64,000 nucleotides of DNA, from positions 13,822,836 to 13,886,835 of the forward strand of contig NC_088805.1 in the NCBI RefSeq assembly GCF_011386835.1, given 5' to 3'. Source of the stretch: Chrysemys picta bellii. Lineage: Eukaryota; Chordata; Testudines; Emydidae. Positions 38,201 through 53,000 of the stretch are shown here, piece after piece (position 1 is the first letter of the stretch; each line of letters opens with the position of its first letter). A program made the translations under genes and the position numbers. Below the pieces are notes generated by a model, which had not been told where the DNA came from, searched no databases, and saw only the letters and a program-made list of their open reading frames with translations.

Positions 38201-41200
38201 TGTTTTCACACATCTAGCACTGTGTGATCACAAAAGGGTATATTTAAAATTTTGACAATATAAAAGGATTAGAAAATAACCAATTAACTTTCAGTGCAGC
38301 TAAGTCAAAATCTTTTATCAGGCAGTCCTAACTCTTTCCTGCTTTCAGGATGCAAACACCTTCCATTTCCCAATATTACTTTTTTTGAAGAGATCCATTA
38401 CTCAAGTAATGGCCATTTTGTCTTTATCTGCAGGGATACTGGCTGAAACAATGGTCTTTAAAACAGTGCCTCATTTCTTAAATTGATTAATTCATACCTC
38501 ATTCCACATGTAAAACCTGCAGTCTGAACACAGCAATTGATTCTATGATTTCCAAATCTCCCCAGTGACATACGGTGCTCGAGAGAGAAGTATTCTTTAT
38601 ACTGAACCACTACAAGGTGCTCATCTTATTAACTGAGAAGCCATATAACTTTCAGTTAGAAAGCCATATATCCCTACATGATTCCTGATGCTTAAAGTTA
38701 TCTATAAGAAAGTATCTCTCTGTTTCCAGAGATTGTGATTTCTCTACTTTTCTGCAACTGGATATTTTAAGACCTTGTTTTCCATTCAGCTCATATAAGA
38801 AAGTTCATATTAATTCCCCACAGTGGTTCACGCCAGTATTGTTTCTTTGAGTCTCCTTGTCCACATTTTCTCTGGCATAGTTACCTTTGCTGAAAAAGTA
38901 ATTGTGGTTTAACTTCAGGCTGAGGAACAGGGATAACTTTCTAGGATTCAGAGCACATTTCAATAGAACCTTTGCAGGAGGGAAGAGAGCCTTCGAAAAG
39001 GCAGGAGAAGAAGGCAGTTCTCATTGCACCTTCTCTTCCATTCATATACTGGGGAACTTTAGATATTCATGAGTATTTAACAGCTCACAGACCAGAGACA
39101 ATTCACCCCCCCCCCAAATTTCCATTCCTTCATTGTAATCTGATAATTGAGAGTCAGGATGGAAGATAAACGTATCAATCAGAAAGAGGGGGATACAACA
39201 TTGTCTATATCTAGTGACCCAAGTTTATAAAGATTAAAGTTGCTTTTCCCACTTGGATCAGCAGAAAATTTCACAATCAAGATAATTTATGCATGGCTGT
39301 TGGTCGGGGTCAATAATCACGTAAATTACTTCCTTGAAAATGCTATTGAGATGTTTGTCATTTAACAATTTTGATCATGAGCTTAAGTAAATAACCCAAA
39401 TGTAACAAAAAGAGAACCCTCATTATGACACAAGAGAAATGATGTTGTGTGGACACAAATGTGAGCTGCCCAATTTTCTGGTCTTTTGACTATTTAAAAA
39501 GATATATTTCATCTTATTCTGAAGTAATTTGTATGAAGTTTAATAACAGGGAAGGTAAATGTATTGTAGATACTTGCAGTTCATTAAACATTCTTAAGTT
39601 TTTGTTTTTTCCTTGCTGGTTCTGCCATTTTTGAGTGATCTTTGGAGGAAGAGTCTAAGTAGGCCCAAATCTCTGACAGACTAATTTTGAGAAGAAACTA
39701 ACAAAATTTCAAAAAGTGCTCACACTGGCAATTTACATGTTTATTTTCACTGGGGCTGGGTGGATGCTGTGACTAGCAATGCTGCTAAGTCATCATGCAG
39801 TGTAGCAATTCCACACCAAGAGTACTGAATGCTTTAATCAGAAAGATTATAAGGTTTAAATAAGCATTTCAAAGTTCACACAGCTCTAACTTAGACCCCC
39901 ACCTGCTGCACAACTTCAGAGGGAAGTTCTAACTTCCACTGCTTAAGCTGTCGGGATGCAAAAGAGTGCAGGGCATAGGAAATGGTTCCGTATTCTATCC
40001 AGAGAGAGAGATTGGAGCTGTCAATCTCCAGGGCTCGTTTAAAGCAGTTGAGGACAGGAGTAGAGTGCTTCCAAATGGGGCCATCACTCTTCAGCTCATT
40101 GGAGTTCAACTTGTCCTGAATTCGACTTGCTCTAGCCAGCGCCATGCCAGCCCAAGAATCAAACCTATGCAAGAAAGAACAAACACAGCAAATAAACTCG
40201 CTGCAAAGTATCTTGAATCATGAGTGTGATTATTCCTTTTACTATTTCTCCAGATGTTTCCTTCTTACATCACAGGCTTCTCCAAAACAATATTCCTGCT
40301 GCACATCCTCCCATGGTGGTGGCATTCTGAGAGACACCGTACACATCTAATCCTTACTGCTCTCAAAACTAAATTGAAAAAACACTTCCCCTGTCCCCAT
40401 TTTGTGTTTTAACAGAATGAGGAACCTGGTCTAGAATTGTATGAAACACAAAAATGGGTAAAATGGATAAAATGTGTATGTCGATTTTGAAAACCTCCAT
40501 TTTCTAGCTAACCCAATATTGTCCTAAACATCCATCATCATAGAAAATGAATAACTGGTGTCTTTTCATTCGAATTCAATATGTCCAAGTTTGAACAGTT
40601 CCATTCCAACCAGCTTCTTCTCTCAGAAACCATGCTGTCCTATCAAAACAATATGGTGCCCTTTCATCCTAGCCTCTAAACATTATCAAATCTTGTCCAA
40701 CAGACAGCCCGTATTCACAACAACATTCTGGATGGCAGGACTGGATGGGACTCGATCTTTACTATCATTATGCTTTTTTGATGGAAACATGACTTAGTAG
40801 GAACCAAAAAATCTCCCTTCAGGACAAAATGTGATGTACAGACGTTCCCCCGACTTATGCAAGCATTCCATTCCGGAACACCTTGCATAACTCAAATTTC
40901 ACGTAAGTCAGAAACGTTTGTCTGACCATTACGCAAAAAACCCCCAAACTCCTATTTCTAGCTTACAGAACTTTTTCCGTAAGGGCAGATTTGCGTAAGT
41001 CGGGTCTTGCGTAACCCGGAGAGCATCTGTATGTGTAGCGTGGTGGTCACCCTCTTCCACCTCAGAAAGGGTTAAAACCCAGCCCTTGGAGGGGACTGGG
41101 AGGCAACCAATCAGGGCTTGCCAAGCCAGTATAAAAGAGGGCAGACCAGAAGGGATAGTCAGTCTCTCTCCAGCCTTGGGGACAGAGATGGACCTGGCTC

Positions 41201-44200
41201 CCGGATAGAAAAAAGGGTACCTTGGACAGCGCAGTGCTGGAGAAGGGCAGGAGGAGCTAGGGAAGCTCCAGCCTGGCAAACCTCCAGGCAGAGGCCTTGC
41301 TTTCAGGACCGGAGGAGATACTAGGGCTGTGGGGAAGCAGCCAGGGAAGGAAGAAGCAGCAGGTCCAACCCCCTTGCTGATGATGAGTAGCCATTTCAGA
41401 CTGAAGTTTGTCCCTGATGGAAGGGGCTATATGAAGACTGGCAGTGGGTCACTGAGGCGAGTTGGGGTTCCCCACGGAGGGGAGGACCACTGAGTCTATG
41501 GGCACTGCTGCAGGGCCGTACTCCAGAGAAGGGGCACCGTGGGCCGGGAGGGATGCGGGGCCTGAAGTACAGTGGTGGAGATTGAAAGGAAGCAGGTGCC
41601 GGTAGGGTGACACCGGCCAGCAGGACGCGCTCCGGAGCTGGAAGAGCTAATTCCCAAGGTAACCAGCAGGAAGCGCCGCGGCGGTGAGTGCACACCATGA
41701 TACAGTATGGTAAAAGCTACCTTGCGATGAAATACCTCAAGATTCAGCACTATGCTTATAAGTAAGGTTAAGATTTTGTCACAGTTATTTTAGTAAAAGT
41801 CACGCACAGGTCGCAGACAATAAACAAAAATTCATGAAAGTCTGCAACCTGTCCATGACTTTTACTAAAAATCACCAGCAGGAGGGGATTGATAGCCCTC
41901 ACTGCTTTGGGGGGAAAGCTCCGGCCCTGACTGCCGGGAGTGGGACTGACAGGCCCAGCTGCTGCGGGGAGGACAGCTCCGGCCCCAGCCTGCAGCTGCT
42001 GCAGAGAGGGCTGAAGCTGAAGAAGTCATAGAGGTCCATTAAAGTCAAGGAATCCGTGACCTCCGTGACTAAATCATATCCTTACTTATAAGTGACAGTA
42101 AATTCAAGGGTATTCTCCACATTGGATGAACCCAAATTGCTAAACCATTTTAGCGATGGTATGGAGCTTCCAATTTTTAATGCGATTCTAACACCAGATG
42201 GTTAATCATATTTATAATACTTTTAAGTTTCTGCTTACCAACATTGACTTAAAACTTCACACCATGTCAGATTAAAAGGTGATCTGAAGACCCACATTCC
42301 ATGAGGTTTTCAAAATTAGATATTTTGAAAAGATAATATGAAAATACTATGTTGCTTGCTGGATAATTAATTGTAACAAATTAATGGCAGCCTGTGGAGC
42401 AGAATTTTGAAGTGACACTCTCAAATGCTGACAGGGCTTTACTCCTCCCCCTCCAAAAAAAATCCTCATTTTGTATTAAAATGTTCTTGCAGTTTTATCA
42501 TAAGCCACCGAATCAAGATTTCAACACTTGAAAAATCCCAGTTTCTAGACTGGAAGACTCAATCATGACCAGGCTATGATGCTGGGTTTGTTTTGATTGC
42601 AGATTTTCAAATATAACTTTGCTCTGTGCCTACACTCTCCCTGTTGCTTTGTTATATGACTGAAATTAACAATATTTTTGCTCTTCAGAAAAGGTTTTTG
42701 TCAACTTCAATCCCTTTGCCATCTCATTAGAAGGAAGCTGGTAGGAAAAGCCGAATTTGCACGTCCTAGGTTTATTGATTGGCATTTTAAGATTATTGCA
42801 GCTCACTTTTTGCAGGAATTTTAAAATAGAAAATACAATTTTTAAAATGAGGGACTGTCACTCTGTGAAGCTTATTCACCTTAGAAAGTATCCCTTTGAG
42901 ATGGTGAATACTGAAAAGGCAGACAAGAGAAATATTTCTGAGTTTAACTAGTGGTCATCAGAACAATACAGCTCTGTCCATTTTGACCTATTTTAGAGTA
43001 TCTCTCTGCCAGCAAATCTAAATAAACTTAAAAAACCCAGCCCAAGCAGCTAATCCATCGAGAGATGGTATGTGTTTGTCTTATGCAGTTAACCACTGAC
43101 ATAGCTTCCATTTCTCACTGCCTGTAAACCTGCCCCAGGGAAACCAATGAGCAAAAGAGAAAAGAAAGTCAAGTCAGTAATTATCACAACCTCTTGCTCT
43201 TCCTGATTATAATTCAATTTCCCCCCCTCTCTGAATTCTGGTCATTTCAGAAACCAAAAGGAAAATGTCAAATAGCTGAAAATTAACAACAGGTTTTTTC
43301 CCCAAAAATGCTCCTTAAGATACAACTTACTTCTAATAATAAACACCAGAAAATGTTATTACTTTCCAAATAGAACAAACCCCCTGATTTGTCCCTCATT
43401 TCAGTACTGATGAATTGAAGGAAAAGAACAACACTGACCTATTTGGACAAATACAGATATCATGCATGTAGAATTTAATGGCCTTAGATTGCTCTTTATT
43501 CTTGAAATGGTAGTCTGCCAGGAGGTAGTACAGCTCAGTCACCACTGGAGGAGAGTAGTCTGCACCCTCAGGGAGAGATGGTACCTGAAAACAGAAAATC
43601 TTAGATGACTCAGGAGCATATTTTAAAATAGCTCTGTATATACTATTTCCCCACATCCCTACATCTATCCATATTCATCTACATTGAACCTCTTCCTTGT
43701 AAAACGACAAGCTTTGGAAAGGCCATTCTAACCCAATTAAAATGTGATTTTTGTGAGCATCAAATGTCAAATTAGACACCACCCAACAATCCCATACTGT
43801 GAAAATGAAACAATATAGCCATTTCCTTCCCTTGAAGTTTTTTAAACAATTAACTGTACCTTGCTGAAGGTTCCTTCAATATAGCCAGAGACATCATCTA
43901 GGCTTAACATGGGCTTATCTGTTCGAGGAACAATTGTAGCAATTTTCTTCAGAAGGTTGGCCAGATCAGCAGATACAGTGCTGGTTTTGTAGCTATCAAA
44001 CTCAGGGAGGGTTTTGGGCTTAAAATATTCAAACATGAATAATGCATCTTCCCACATCAGATCCACCTTAAGGGAAGGGGGTGGGGGAAAGAGAGAAAGA
44101 AATTATCTCAATAAGTCAAGAGCTAGGGAAATTTTTTAAGAATAGAACAAAACATTACATCAGCTAAAAACCAGTGCAACCTTTCCAGAATGGAAGATCC

Positions 44201-47200
44201 AAAGGCATTATTAAGATACAAATGTTCAGCACAGTGATTACAGGCGAAGGCTCTCGACTGTAACTTAACGAATGTTTTTAATAAGGATAGCTTTACTTAC
44301 TTGGAAGAGTTGGAGAGTCTGCTTAGACCTCCCTGAGAAACAGGAAATTTGGAGACTGACATGGGGGGTGTGAGAAGAGATAGAAGGAAAGAACTACATT
44401 TGCTATAGATTTTGAAACTCAAATCCAGGTAACAGAGAAGGAAAATTCCAGGAGCATCCCCAGCAATTACAGAGTTGGAAGCATTTTCAAATCAAACAGT
44501 AAAATAGCCAGTCACACCCTTGTCTCATCACCTTTTTTCTTCATTTTTTTTTAAATGTTCAGGTGTTTGTAGTTTTCCTATCTTAAGCTAATTGAGTCAT
44601 GCTTCCTCTATTACTCATGCAACACTGGAATTTGCTTTTCTGAAGACAGGGTGAAATCATAGCCCCAATGAAGTTAATGGGAGTTTTGTTACTTACTTCA
44701 GTGGGGCCAGGATTTCACCCAGAGTTTCCCACCTTTTTTAGACAAGAAGTGCCCTTTCCAGCAGGAGGGATTCTCTTCTCCCACTTTCTTTTTTTTCCTT
44801 TGCCCGTCCCATTCATCTCCTCCTCCTTTTTATTAGACTTACAAAACAGTCTATCTGAGATGCTTCTTCTGGGACTCTAGCATATTATACATATGAGACG
44901 AGGTGAGGTTGAGAAGAATTCAGAGACAGACTATGAACAAGAAAAATACAGCTATCACTCAGCAGACTGCACTGCAAAATTCTTAACAGGCTCGCTATAT
45001 TATGGCGTCAGAGGCACTAACCAATTAAGTGTTTTCTTGGGTAAAATCCAGACACAGGAGGCAGCTTCATGACCATCTTTTTTTTGGTAAATGTAACGTT
45101 ATCTCGAGTCTAACAATGAGTGAAATGTCTTCTGGAGATTCCTCATAGCTCTGCTTCTTCCAAACTGAATTTTGTAAGTTTTAATAATCCGTACTAACCA
45201 ATATTTTACATCAGAGCTTTGGCAAGATAAAAATTTTAATATTTTACCAGCATCACTTTAAACTGCATTTTCCATATTCATCAACTGGAAGATCAGATGT
45301 TTGGTGTTTTAGGGTGTTTTTTTTTTTTTTTAATATCATGGGTAAAGATACAATTGGCTTTATATCCAACATCTAGCCCTCTTGTTCCATACTTATTTTA
45401 GGGATCCAGCGAGTTTTTTCATTATTTCTACCATATATAAAGGAAATGAATTTCAGGTCTGGAAAAAAGGTCCTAGTAATTATGACTCCTTCCCATTAAT
45501 TCAGCTCAATATATTGACACTGGAGAAAACCATGTTCTTCAGCATTTTAAGGTGTTACACTAAAGGTAAGTTGTGCTTATCTTACCTGTTGCACAGAATG
45601 CTCTTCCAGGTACCTTGCTTTGCTCTTTTTGCTCGGGAAGCTGTACAAACAGTAAAAACATTGCTCCAGGGCTGTCTCCAGTTCCTCTTTGTAGGGATGA
45701 GTATCTTCCGAGGTAGACACTGCAAGCTCCTTTTGCAGTACCCACACCTAGAACATCACAAGCATCATAAGTCAAACAAGGTCTGATAACTGAATTTGAC
45801 ATTAAATTAAATGCTACCTATTTTTATTTTCCTAAATGTGGCAACCAGATACTACGGCGAGGAATGCAGTATAAGAGCCTATATCTAACAGAACATGCAC
45901 AAAACAAGTTTACTGTTTCTCTATTACTCACATCCAAATATTCTCCACATCTCTGCATGCTCATCACTTTTGTAATATGTCCATTTCCATTACACTGTAA
46001 CCGAATACCATTCTTTTACCTTCTGTATTTGTGATGCTTATGTTCTCTTTCAGTTTCATTTACTGAAGACAGTATCTCCACTTGACGTTTTCAACTTCTA
46101 AAAGTCATTGAAAAGCTCTCTCATTACCCTCTGCACATTTAGATGGTTTACTCTAACAAATTATTAGATTTTACCAGCCTTGACATTCAAGAAGAATATC
46201 ACCACCAAAGAGACAGAAAAATGAGAAAGAAGAGGCCCCAGTTCAGAGGATGTGGAGGAATACCTGGGATAATTAATGAAATTCAGGCAAGAAAAGAAAG
46301 AGGGAGTTGTCTTGCACAGTAACTCCTTTTTTCAACCATAGCATTTTAACTACACATGTAGGATACCATGACCTATTTATACACTAGGGGTCAAAGAAGG
46401 CAGCTGGATTATTGCTGAGAAGACTGAACCTCAGAGGAGTCTGTAATGTCTACTGGAAGTTTGACAGATCTCACAAACATCAGTTAACAGAACTTTCCAA
46501 ATCTCAACCCAACAGGCATCAACAGCTCTGGATGAGCGAGCTTCCCCACAGATGGGAAGAAGCCACGTTATATGAAATAATTCTCTAATAGAGAAAATCA
46601 TCCATCTTGCCGGTGAGAGTTTAGAGATGGGAAAACCTAACCTTGACTGATAAGAGGATATATCATCTGTCTGAGACTTGGGCAAAGAGCTTCTAAGCTT
46701 GATCTCAAAGTTTATGCTACATATTTACAAATCCCCTTAGGTCTGGAAGTTCCATTAGAACCTACAAAAATAATTTATGAATTCTCAATGAAAATGTAAC
46801 ACCAATTACAGCCTGAAGTTCTGTAATTCTGCAGGCCAGATAATGGAAAACAGGAAAGCCTTTTCTAAAGAAAAACTTCAACTATGTACCAGAGTAAGGA
46901 TGCTCACATATTAGGACACCAAGGGCTGCATTAATAGTTTACCAGAAGGCCAAAGGCGATGTCAGTTTTGCATATAAAATTTACACAAATATTATCCCCA
47001 AAAAGCACCGTGTGAATATATGTTGCAAATGTATCTTTCTTGGTTGCATCTGATCAGCTCTCACTCCACAGCTATAGGTGGAAGAAGAGGGTAGCCATCA
47101 GCTGCCCCTCCATCCCCCCCCCCTCCTTTTAAGGATCATACCTAGTTCTATGACATTTTTGGGATAGATCTGCAATAGAAGGCTGAAGAGTAAAAAAGGT

Positions 47201-50009
47201 GGCCCTATGAGATCTTTTAGTAAGATCCCTAAAGGGAACATTTTTGTGAGGGTCTTGATTTTTCAGTGTCATTGACAGACATTTTCACCAAGAGTAAGCT
47301 GTGTTTTTGATTCTGCCCCTTTATGAAAGACTGGTTTAACCACCAACTATCCCCAAGAAACGACAGGGACCCCAATTTCTATAGATTGTGTAGGCTCTCT
47401 TTATTCTCATTAGCATTAACGCACAACCTGTATCATGTGGTTAAGATACATGTTGGAGACAAGATTTGCCTTTACAGCATTTTTATGATTTAAAATTAAT
47501 CTTCTGGCTAATTTTTTTGCATTACCACCACTTGGTACCTCTTTTCCCATAATCTTAGGGCATCGGGTTATTCTTTGGTCACTTACTTATGTCAGCATTT
47601 CTTAGCGCCAAGGCCTAAAACAGCTAAGCTAAAACGTTGCAGGCCTCAGCCTACAGGCCTTGCGTTCCAACCCTCCTGTGCCCTTGCTCAGCTTTTAATA
47701 ATATTCATTCTTAGCAGCAATTCAGAATGATTTTGTAATGAATGATTCAAACTGTGTCTATAGTAGATGTATTAATGCCATATTAACATTTTTTGTTACA
47801 CAATATCCTTCAGCCACCAGCAGTGAAATGTGTGCCAGCAGATGGCTCACCTACAGATGGTGATAATTTGGTACTGATGGGCTATTGTGTAAAACGCACA
47901 CCTGTGTCTAGCATACTTGTGAAGGCCATTTTCTCTTTTAATGTTTTCTTCCCCACTGGAATATCTTCCTGATTTTCAGCCTTTCAACACCTTTTTGGAT
48001 CTGAAAGCTATACTACTGACTACTTGTAATAAGTTACACATGTTAAATAAGGCTTTTGTTAAAAGTACTTGACTCTAGGATTGGTAATTCAGGGTTTTTT
48101 TCAGAGCACACAATTACATGTGGGGTAGCGATGCACCTTCTAAATTCTAGGAGGATAAGAGGAAGCAGTAATCTGCTGACAAAAATTCTACTGCTGCCCA
48201 TAGGAGATTTCTTCTCCCCAGCATTAATTAAACCACACTATATCTCATCATCAAAGTCAACAGTGATCTGACAGCCCTCCTTTCATCTACTAATAGTGCA
48301 GTACTAGTGCCTTAAAATACACTTCTGGGTTCTATAATACTATCTAGCTGTAACATGAATACAATGAAGAAAAGTCTTCCTGTAAGACAGCAGGCACTAA
48401 GCAATGATCCATGGACAAGGTAAACAAAATCTATTTCTTCCCCAGATCAACCTAGAATTATTAAATTATCATCTAGGGCAGCTGCAGACGTCCTAGCATA
48501 GTTTCACAGAACTCCACCTGAAAGAGGTTTTTTTTTTGTTGGTCTTAATATACACATTTTATTTTTTGAGCATCAAATTCTGACGTGCACAGTTGGACTT
48601 CCTCCCCACAGGAGAATTCCATGTGTGTGTGTGCACGCACGTTTGCATATGTGTGCATACCCACAGTGCATCTCTGTCGTCCTGTCTTTTCTGCACTGAT
48701 CTGCTGTGCTGAACTCAGTGAATATGAACAAGGGAACTGGGTGCTGAGGATTATCTATTGCTTTACTCCAGGAACATGAGCAGGGAAAACCGCACTAATT
48801 TTATTTATTTATTTCCCCTTTGGGTATTTTTCCCTATGATCCTGCTTTAGAGGAAGATGCAAGTTTGAAACCGTGTTTGAGCCCAAAAATATTTAGTGAC
48901 TAACACTCCCCCTGCCCTCAAAGAGGCTGGGCTGATTGTCTCTCCTCCCCCGTATGAGCCCCCTTTCAGTACTGGCCTGGAGTTCAGGATGGACTGGACA
49001 CCTGTTTACTGCATGGGAGCCACACGGGCCAGACAGGTCTGTATTTCCCTAGGAGGCTCCAGCCTGGCAGTATAGAACAGCTGGGAAGCCTGTTGTAGAG
49101 GTAGTAGCAGGGGAAGGGAGCTGGGCATGAAGGTCCCTTATCACGCTCTCTGGTGTCAGCAGCACCCATGTTGCATCCATGGCCCGAGGAGAGGCTGAGG
49201 GGTACGAGGTGGCTGAATTCTGCAGTCAGCAGCATGCTGCTGGTGAGGGTCTAGGGACAAAGGCATGATGCCATTCTGGCATCACTCCCCTCATGGAGTT
49301 GAGAGAGGGGGAGCTGCTTACCCCCTACAGCCGTTTTTTCTAATCCTAGCTGCCTCCTTTCCTGCCTGGATGAGGGGGACAGAAGTGAGCCCACCTAGAC
49401 TAAGCTGCTGAGACAATGCATGTGTCTTGCCCAGCAGAGCTGGCCTCTTCTATCCCTCATGCAATGGCAGCCAAGGCAAACCTGCTCAGACTGAGCTGAG
49501 AGAAACTGCATTTTGCCCACAGAACTGGCTGAGTTCTCCAATGTGACGCCCAATAAGCAGGGGAGGGACACAGACCTTGCCTTCTGCCTTTGGCTTTCCT
49601 TGGTCTAGCTGTCTCCCCTGAAGCCTGTAGGGGTGCTAGCTACTGCAAATGCCTCAAAGGGAGAAGTAGAGCTGGGGGACAATTTCCCCAAAAAGGGAAA
49701 AAAACAGCGCAAGGAGATGGCAGGGAAATAAGACACACTACTGAGCCAAAAAGTTATTCAGAAACTTGAAACAAAGTTTCAGTAAAGCTCTGCAGCAGGA
49801 AGATCTGGAAGAACCACAGGTCTGGTTCTGCTCCCAAACTGCAAAGCAGCAAGTGCCCTTTGTACCAGATATCTGGACCAGAGCACAATAAAAAAAAAAA
49901 AAGCAATATCATGCTCAGTCATTAGGTTACAAATAATGTCAATGGATGCTGACGATACCATTCATTAACATGGCTTCTACTAACTTCAGAAAACCTCAGT
50001 TTAATTAAT

Positions 50010-50046
<37 letters not shown>

Positions 50047-53000
50047 GTACAGTACCCACCATTGCTTTATTAAAATTTCAGTTGCATAATTTGAACCTTG
50101 TGTTGATCACTGAGAACACAGGCGGATGAAAGAGCATAATTTTTTCAGGCAAATCAGTAATAACCTTTATTCAGTGCTTTACAGTTTCAAAGAAATGTAT
50201 AGTGAATGAGTAATGAATAGTTAATGAGTTAACATAAGACAGTCTGTTATCCCAGGCAAATGACATGTTTTGTCTGTTTAGGAAAGCCAGATAACTTTTT
50301 CAGACTATGATGGAAAACAGCTTGGAAGAGCAATCCTTAACTATTTCATTACCTAGGATAAAATGGCCATTCCAATACATGTATATGGGGGTAGGGAACA
50401 GGAGAAAAAACAAATAAAAAAAAACGTTTAATATTTAGGCATCAATACTCACATAGAATTTGAGAAGGGCACCCTCTGAGTTACAACACCAAGATCTTCT
50501 TCCTAGGTACTCATGAGCAGTGTTCAGTAACATGAGGGAAGGAGGCAGCATAGGCGTGTCAGGACTCACTGGAAGAAAGGAGATATAAATACTGGCATCT
50601 AAGTACAAAACTGAGCTAACCTACCTAGCCACTTATTTCTCCGCGTTTTGGTATGGAAACCTTTCCTCAGAATGACTGTCCACTGTGGTGAGGAAATGAG
50701 GATTGGAGACTCCCTAAGGGAGGGGGACAAAGGAACACTAGCCAGTTCCCATACACATGCCAAAGAGGAAAAGGATAAGGAGCAATGTTTTAACAACATA
50801 TAACATTGACAAATTAAACTATTACCTTCCTCACCCTGGCTTTGGAGCTGCTGCTGCTGCTGACAGCAAAGGGATCGGAAGGCATCTTCTTCATGCTGGA
50901 TGATTCGGTGCAAAATAATCCAGGGAAGCACTGACGAGACATATGGCTCTTTGGCTTCCTCCTGGATTGCCATGCTGCAATCTATAATCTAATAAAGAAA
51001 TATACTATACCCATTATACACATTAGAAAAAGGATTTACACATGTCCAGATGACTCAGCTGGTAGTGCATTCTATTCATACACAAACAAAATCTAAATTT
51101 AAGTAGCTTTGCTTCTTGTGCTGGCTGGGCCTGAAAGTACTAAAAGGAGAAGACACACTCAACTTCCAGAATTTGATAATATGGGAAAAGCCCATTTTTC
51201 TTACCTGTAAGGTCATTTTCTAACTAGGTACATTTGTACTAATATCACACTAGAACAAGTGCAAATCACTAAGCGAATAGCAGAATTTTTGAACACTAAC
51301 AGAAGCTGCATCAAGGCTCCTGTTAGTGATGACCATAAAGAGATGTATTTGCACCCTGGAAGGTAAGACATACCTGCTTAGAACGAAACTGGACAAAAGT
51401 TAGTTCCAACAAATTTAAATAAAATGAAAATCTTGTAGCCAGATACAGCCAACTAGGAATTATGAACAGATTCTACTGAAGAGATACATTTCAGAAAGAG
51501 TAGTTAACTAGTGAATAACGCCTAACAACAGACTAGAAATAAGGGATGGGTGGGTGTGTGACAGACAGTCTGTTAGAGAAATACCACTATCATTTACCTA
51601 TGAAAAATTGCCTATTCTCGAAACAGAGAAGACAACAGCTGAAAGAAAAGGGATTTGTATGGCTTTCCTTCTATGTCCCTTTTCCAGAACATATGCTAGA
51701 AGAGCTCTACTGAAAGCTGCATCTACTGAAGCATATTTGACTACCTTATAGTGTCTAGTAAAAGCATGCATTGAGGACCACACAGCAACTTTACAAATCT
51801 GTTAGTAAAAATAGTGTCCTTTTTCAGTTAACCAGGTGGAGTTGCTATTCAGGAAATGGACTGTGATATTCAGAGAAGTATAGGCTTTAGTAACACATTC
51901 CATATCATTCAGATAGTATATTTTTATGGAACTTATGCTTTTCCTTTGGCCTCTCAAAAGTAAAATGAACAAACATCCATAAACTCAGAACATTTGTATT
52001 TTATTCTTATTTTTATGTCCTATTGAACATCTCAGCAGGGATGGAGAGACAAAGGCCTAGGAAAGGAAGGCTAATCTCTTGATTCTGATAGAAATTAGTA
52101 GTGCAAGTTACATTAACTCTCCATGCCTCAGTTTCACCAACTGAAAAGTGGGAGTAATGATACTTACAATCCTTTGTAAAGGACACAGAGCTACAGATGA
52201 AAAGATCTATATACAAGTATTATCATCACTGTTTTTCGTTAATGTAAGAAATAAAACCCAACTCTCGACTTCTAATATTAAAGTCTCTTTGAAGGAGAAC
52301 TCAACTGTAGTAACATGAAAGGTATTCCAACAGCTATATCTATTTCTAAATGAGAGTGTGTCCCTATACAATTTTAAGTGTCTAATCAGTAACTAAAAAA
52401 ATAAACCCCCCGACAATCAAGAAGCAGTTAAGAACAAAAAAAAAAAAAAAAGAGAAGCAGTCCATTTGGCATAAAATAAATAGGAAGCTAGCATTTTGAC
52501 AATTTCTTTAAATTATGTAGGATTGAGAAAATTCAGGTACTGTTAAAACTTTCTGGAAAATCCTCTACTATAAACCAAAACAAATTAAGGAATTTACCTC
52601 TAGCAAATTTGAAATTCTCTGATTTTCCTTTCCCCCACACCCCAAATGGAAAATTGATTTATAACGTCCAATTTACCTCAGAGAGAGAGCCTCTTGGTGA
52701 GAGTACAATGTCCCATCATTAAAACAGTAGCCCTAACCTTACACAAAGATAACAGCCCCAGTTACTGAAACGGTGACAGGTGTTTTTAAAATTTCTGGAA
52801 ATTCCTTCTTTATTTTATTATATTATACTTAGAGACATATTTTATGCATATAAACTATATATATTTGTTCTTATCTGTGAAAATATTTATGGTATTACAA
52901 GAAATTCCTGCAGTTTCCCTAGAATAGCCTTACCCTTAGTGCCACTTTAACTAGTGACCAAATAGGCATCACTGTACACATTGCTCTAAAGCCTTAGGGT

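Noticed and set aside
46431..46685. 84-codon minus ORF in the 45748-50452 intron
   Set aside because: No similarity to CABIN1 or any family I recognise. The CABIN1 phase chain is complete without it.
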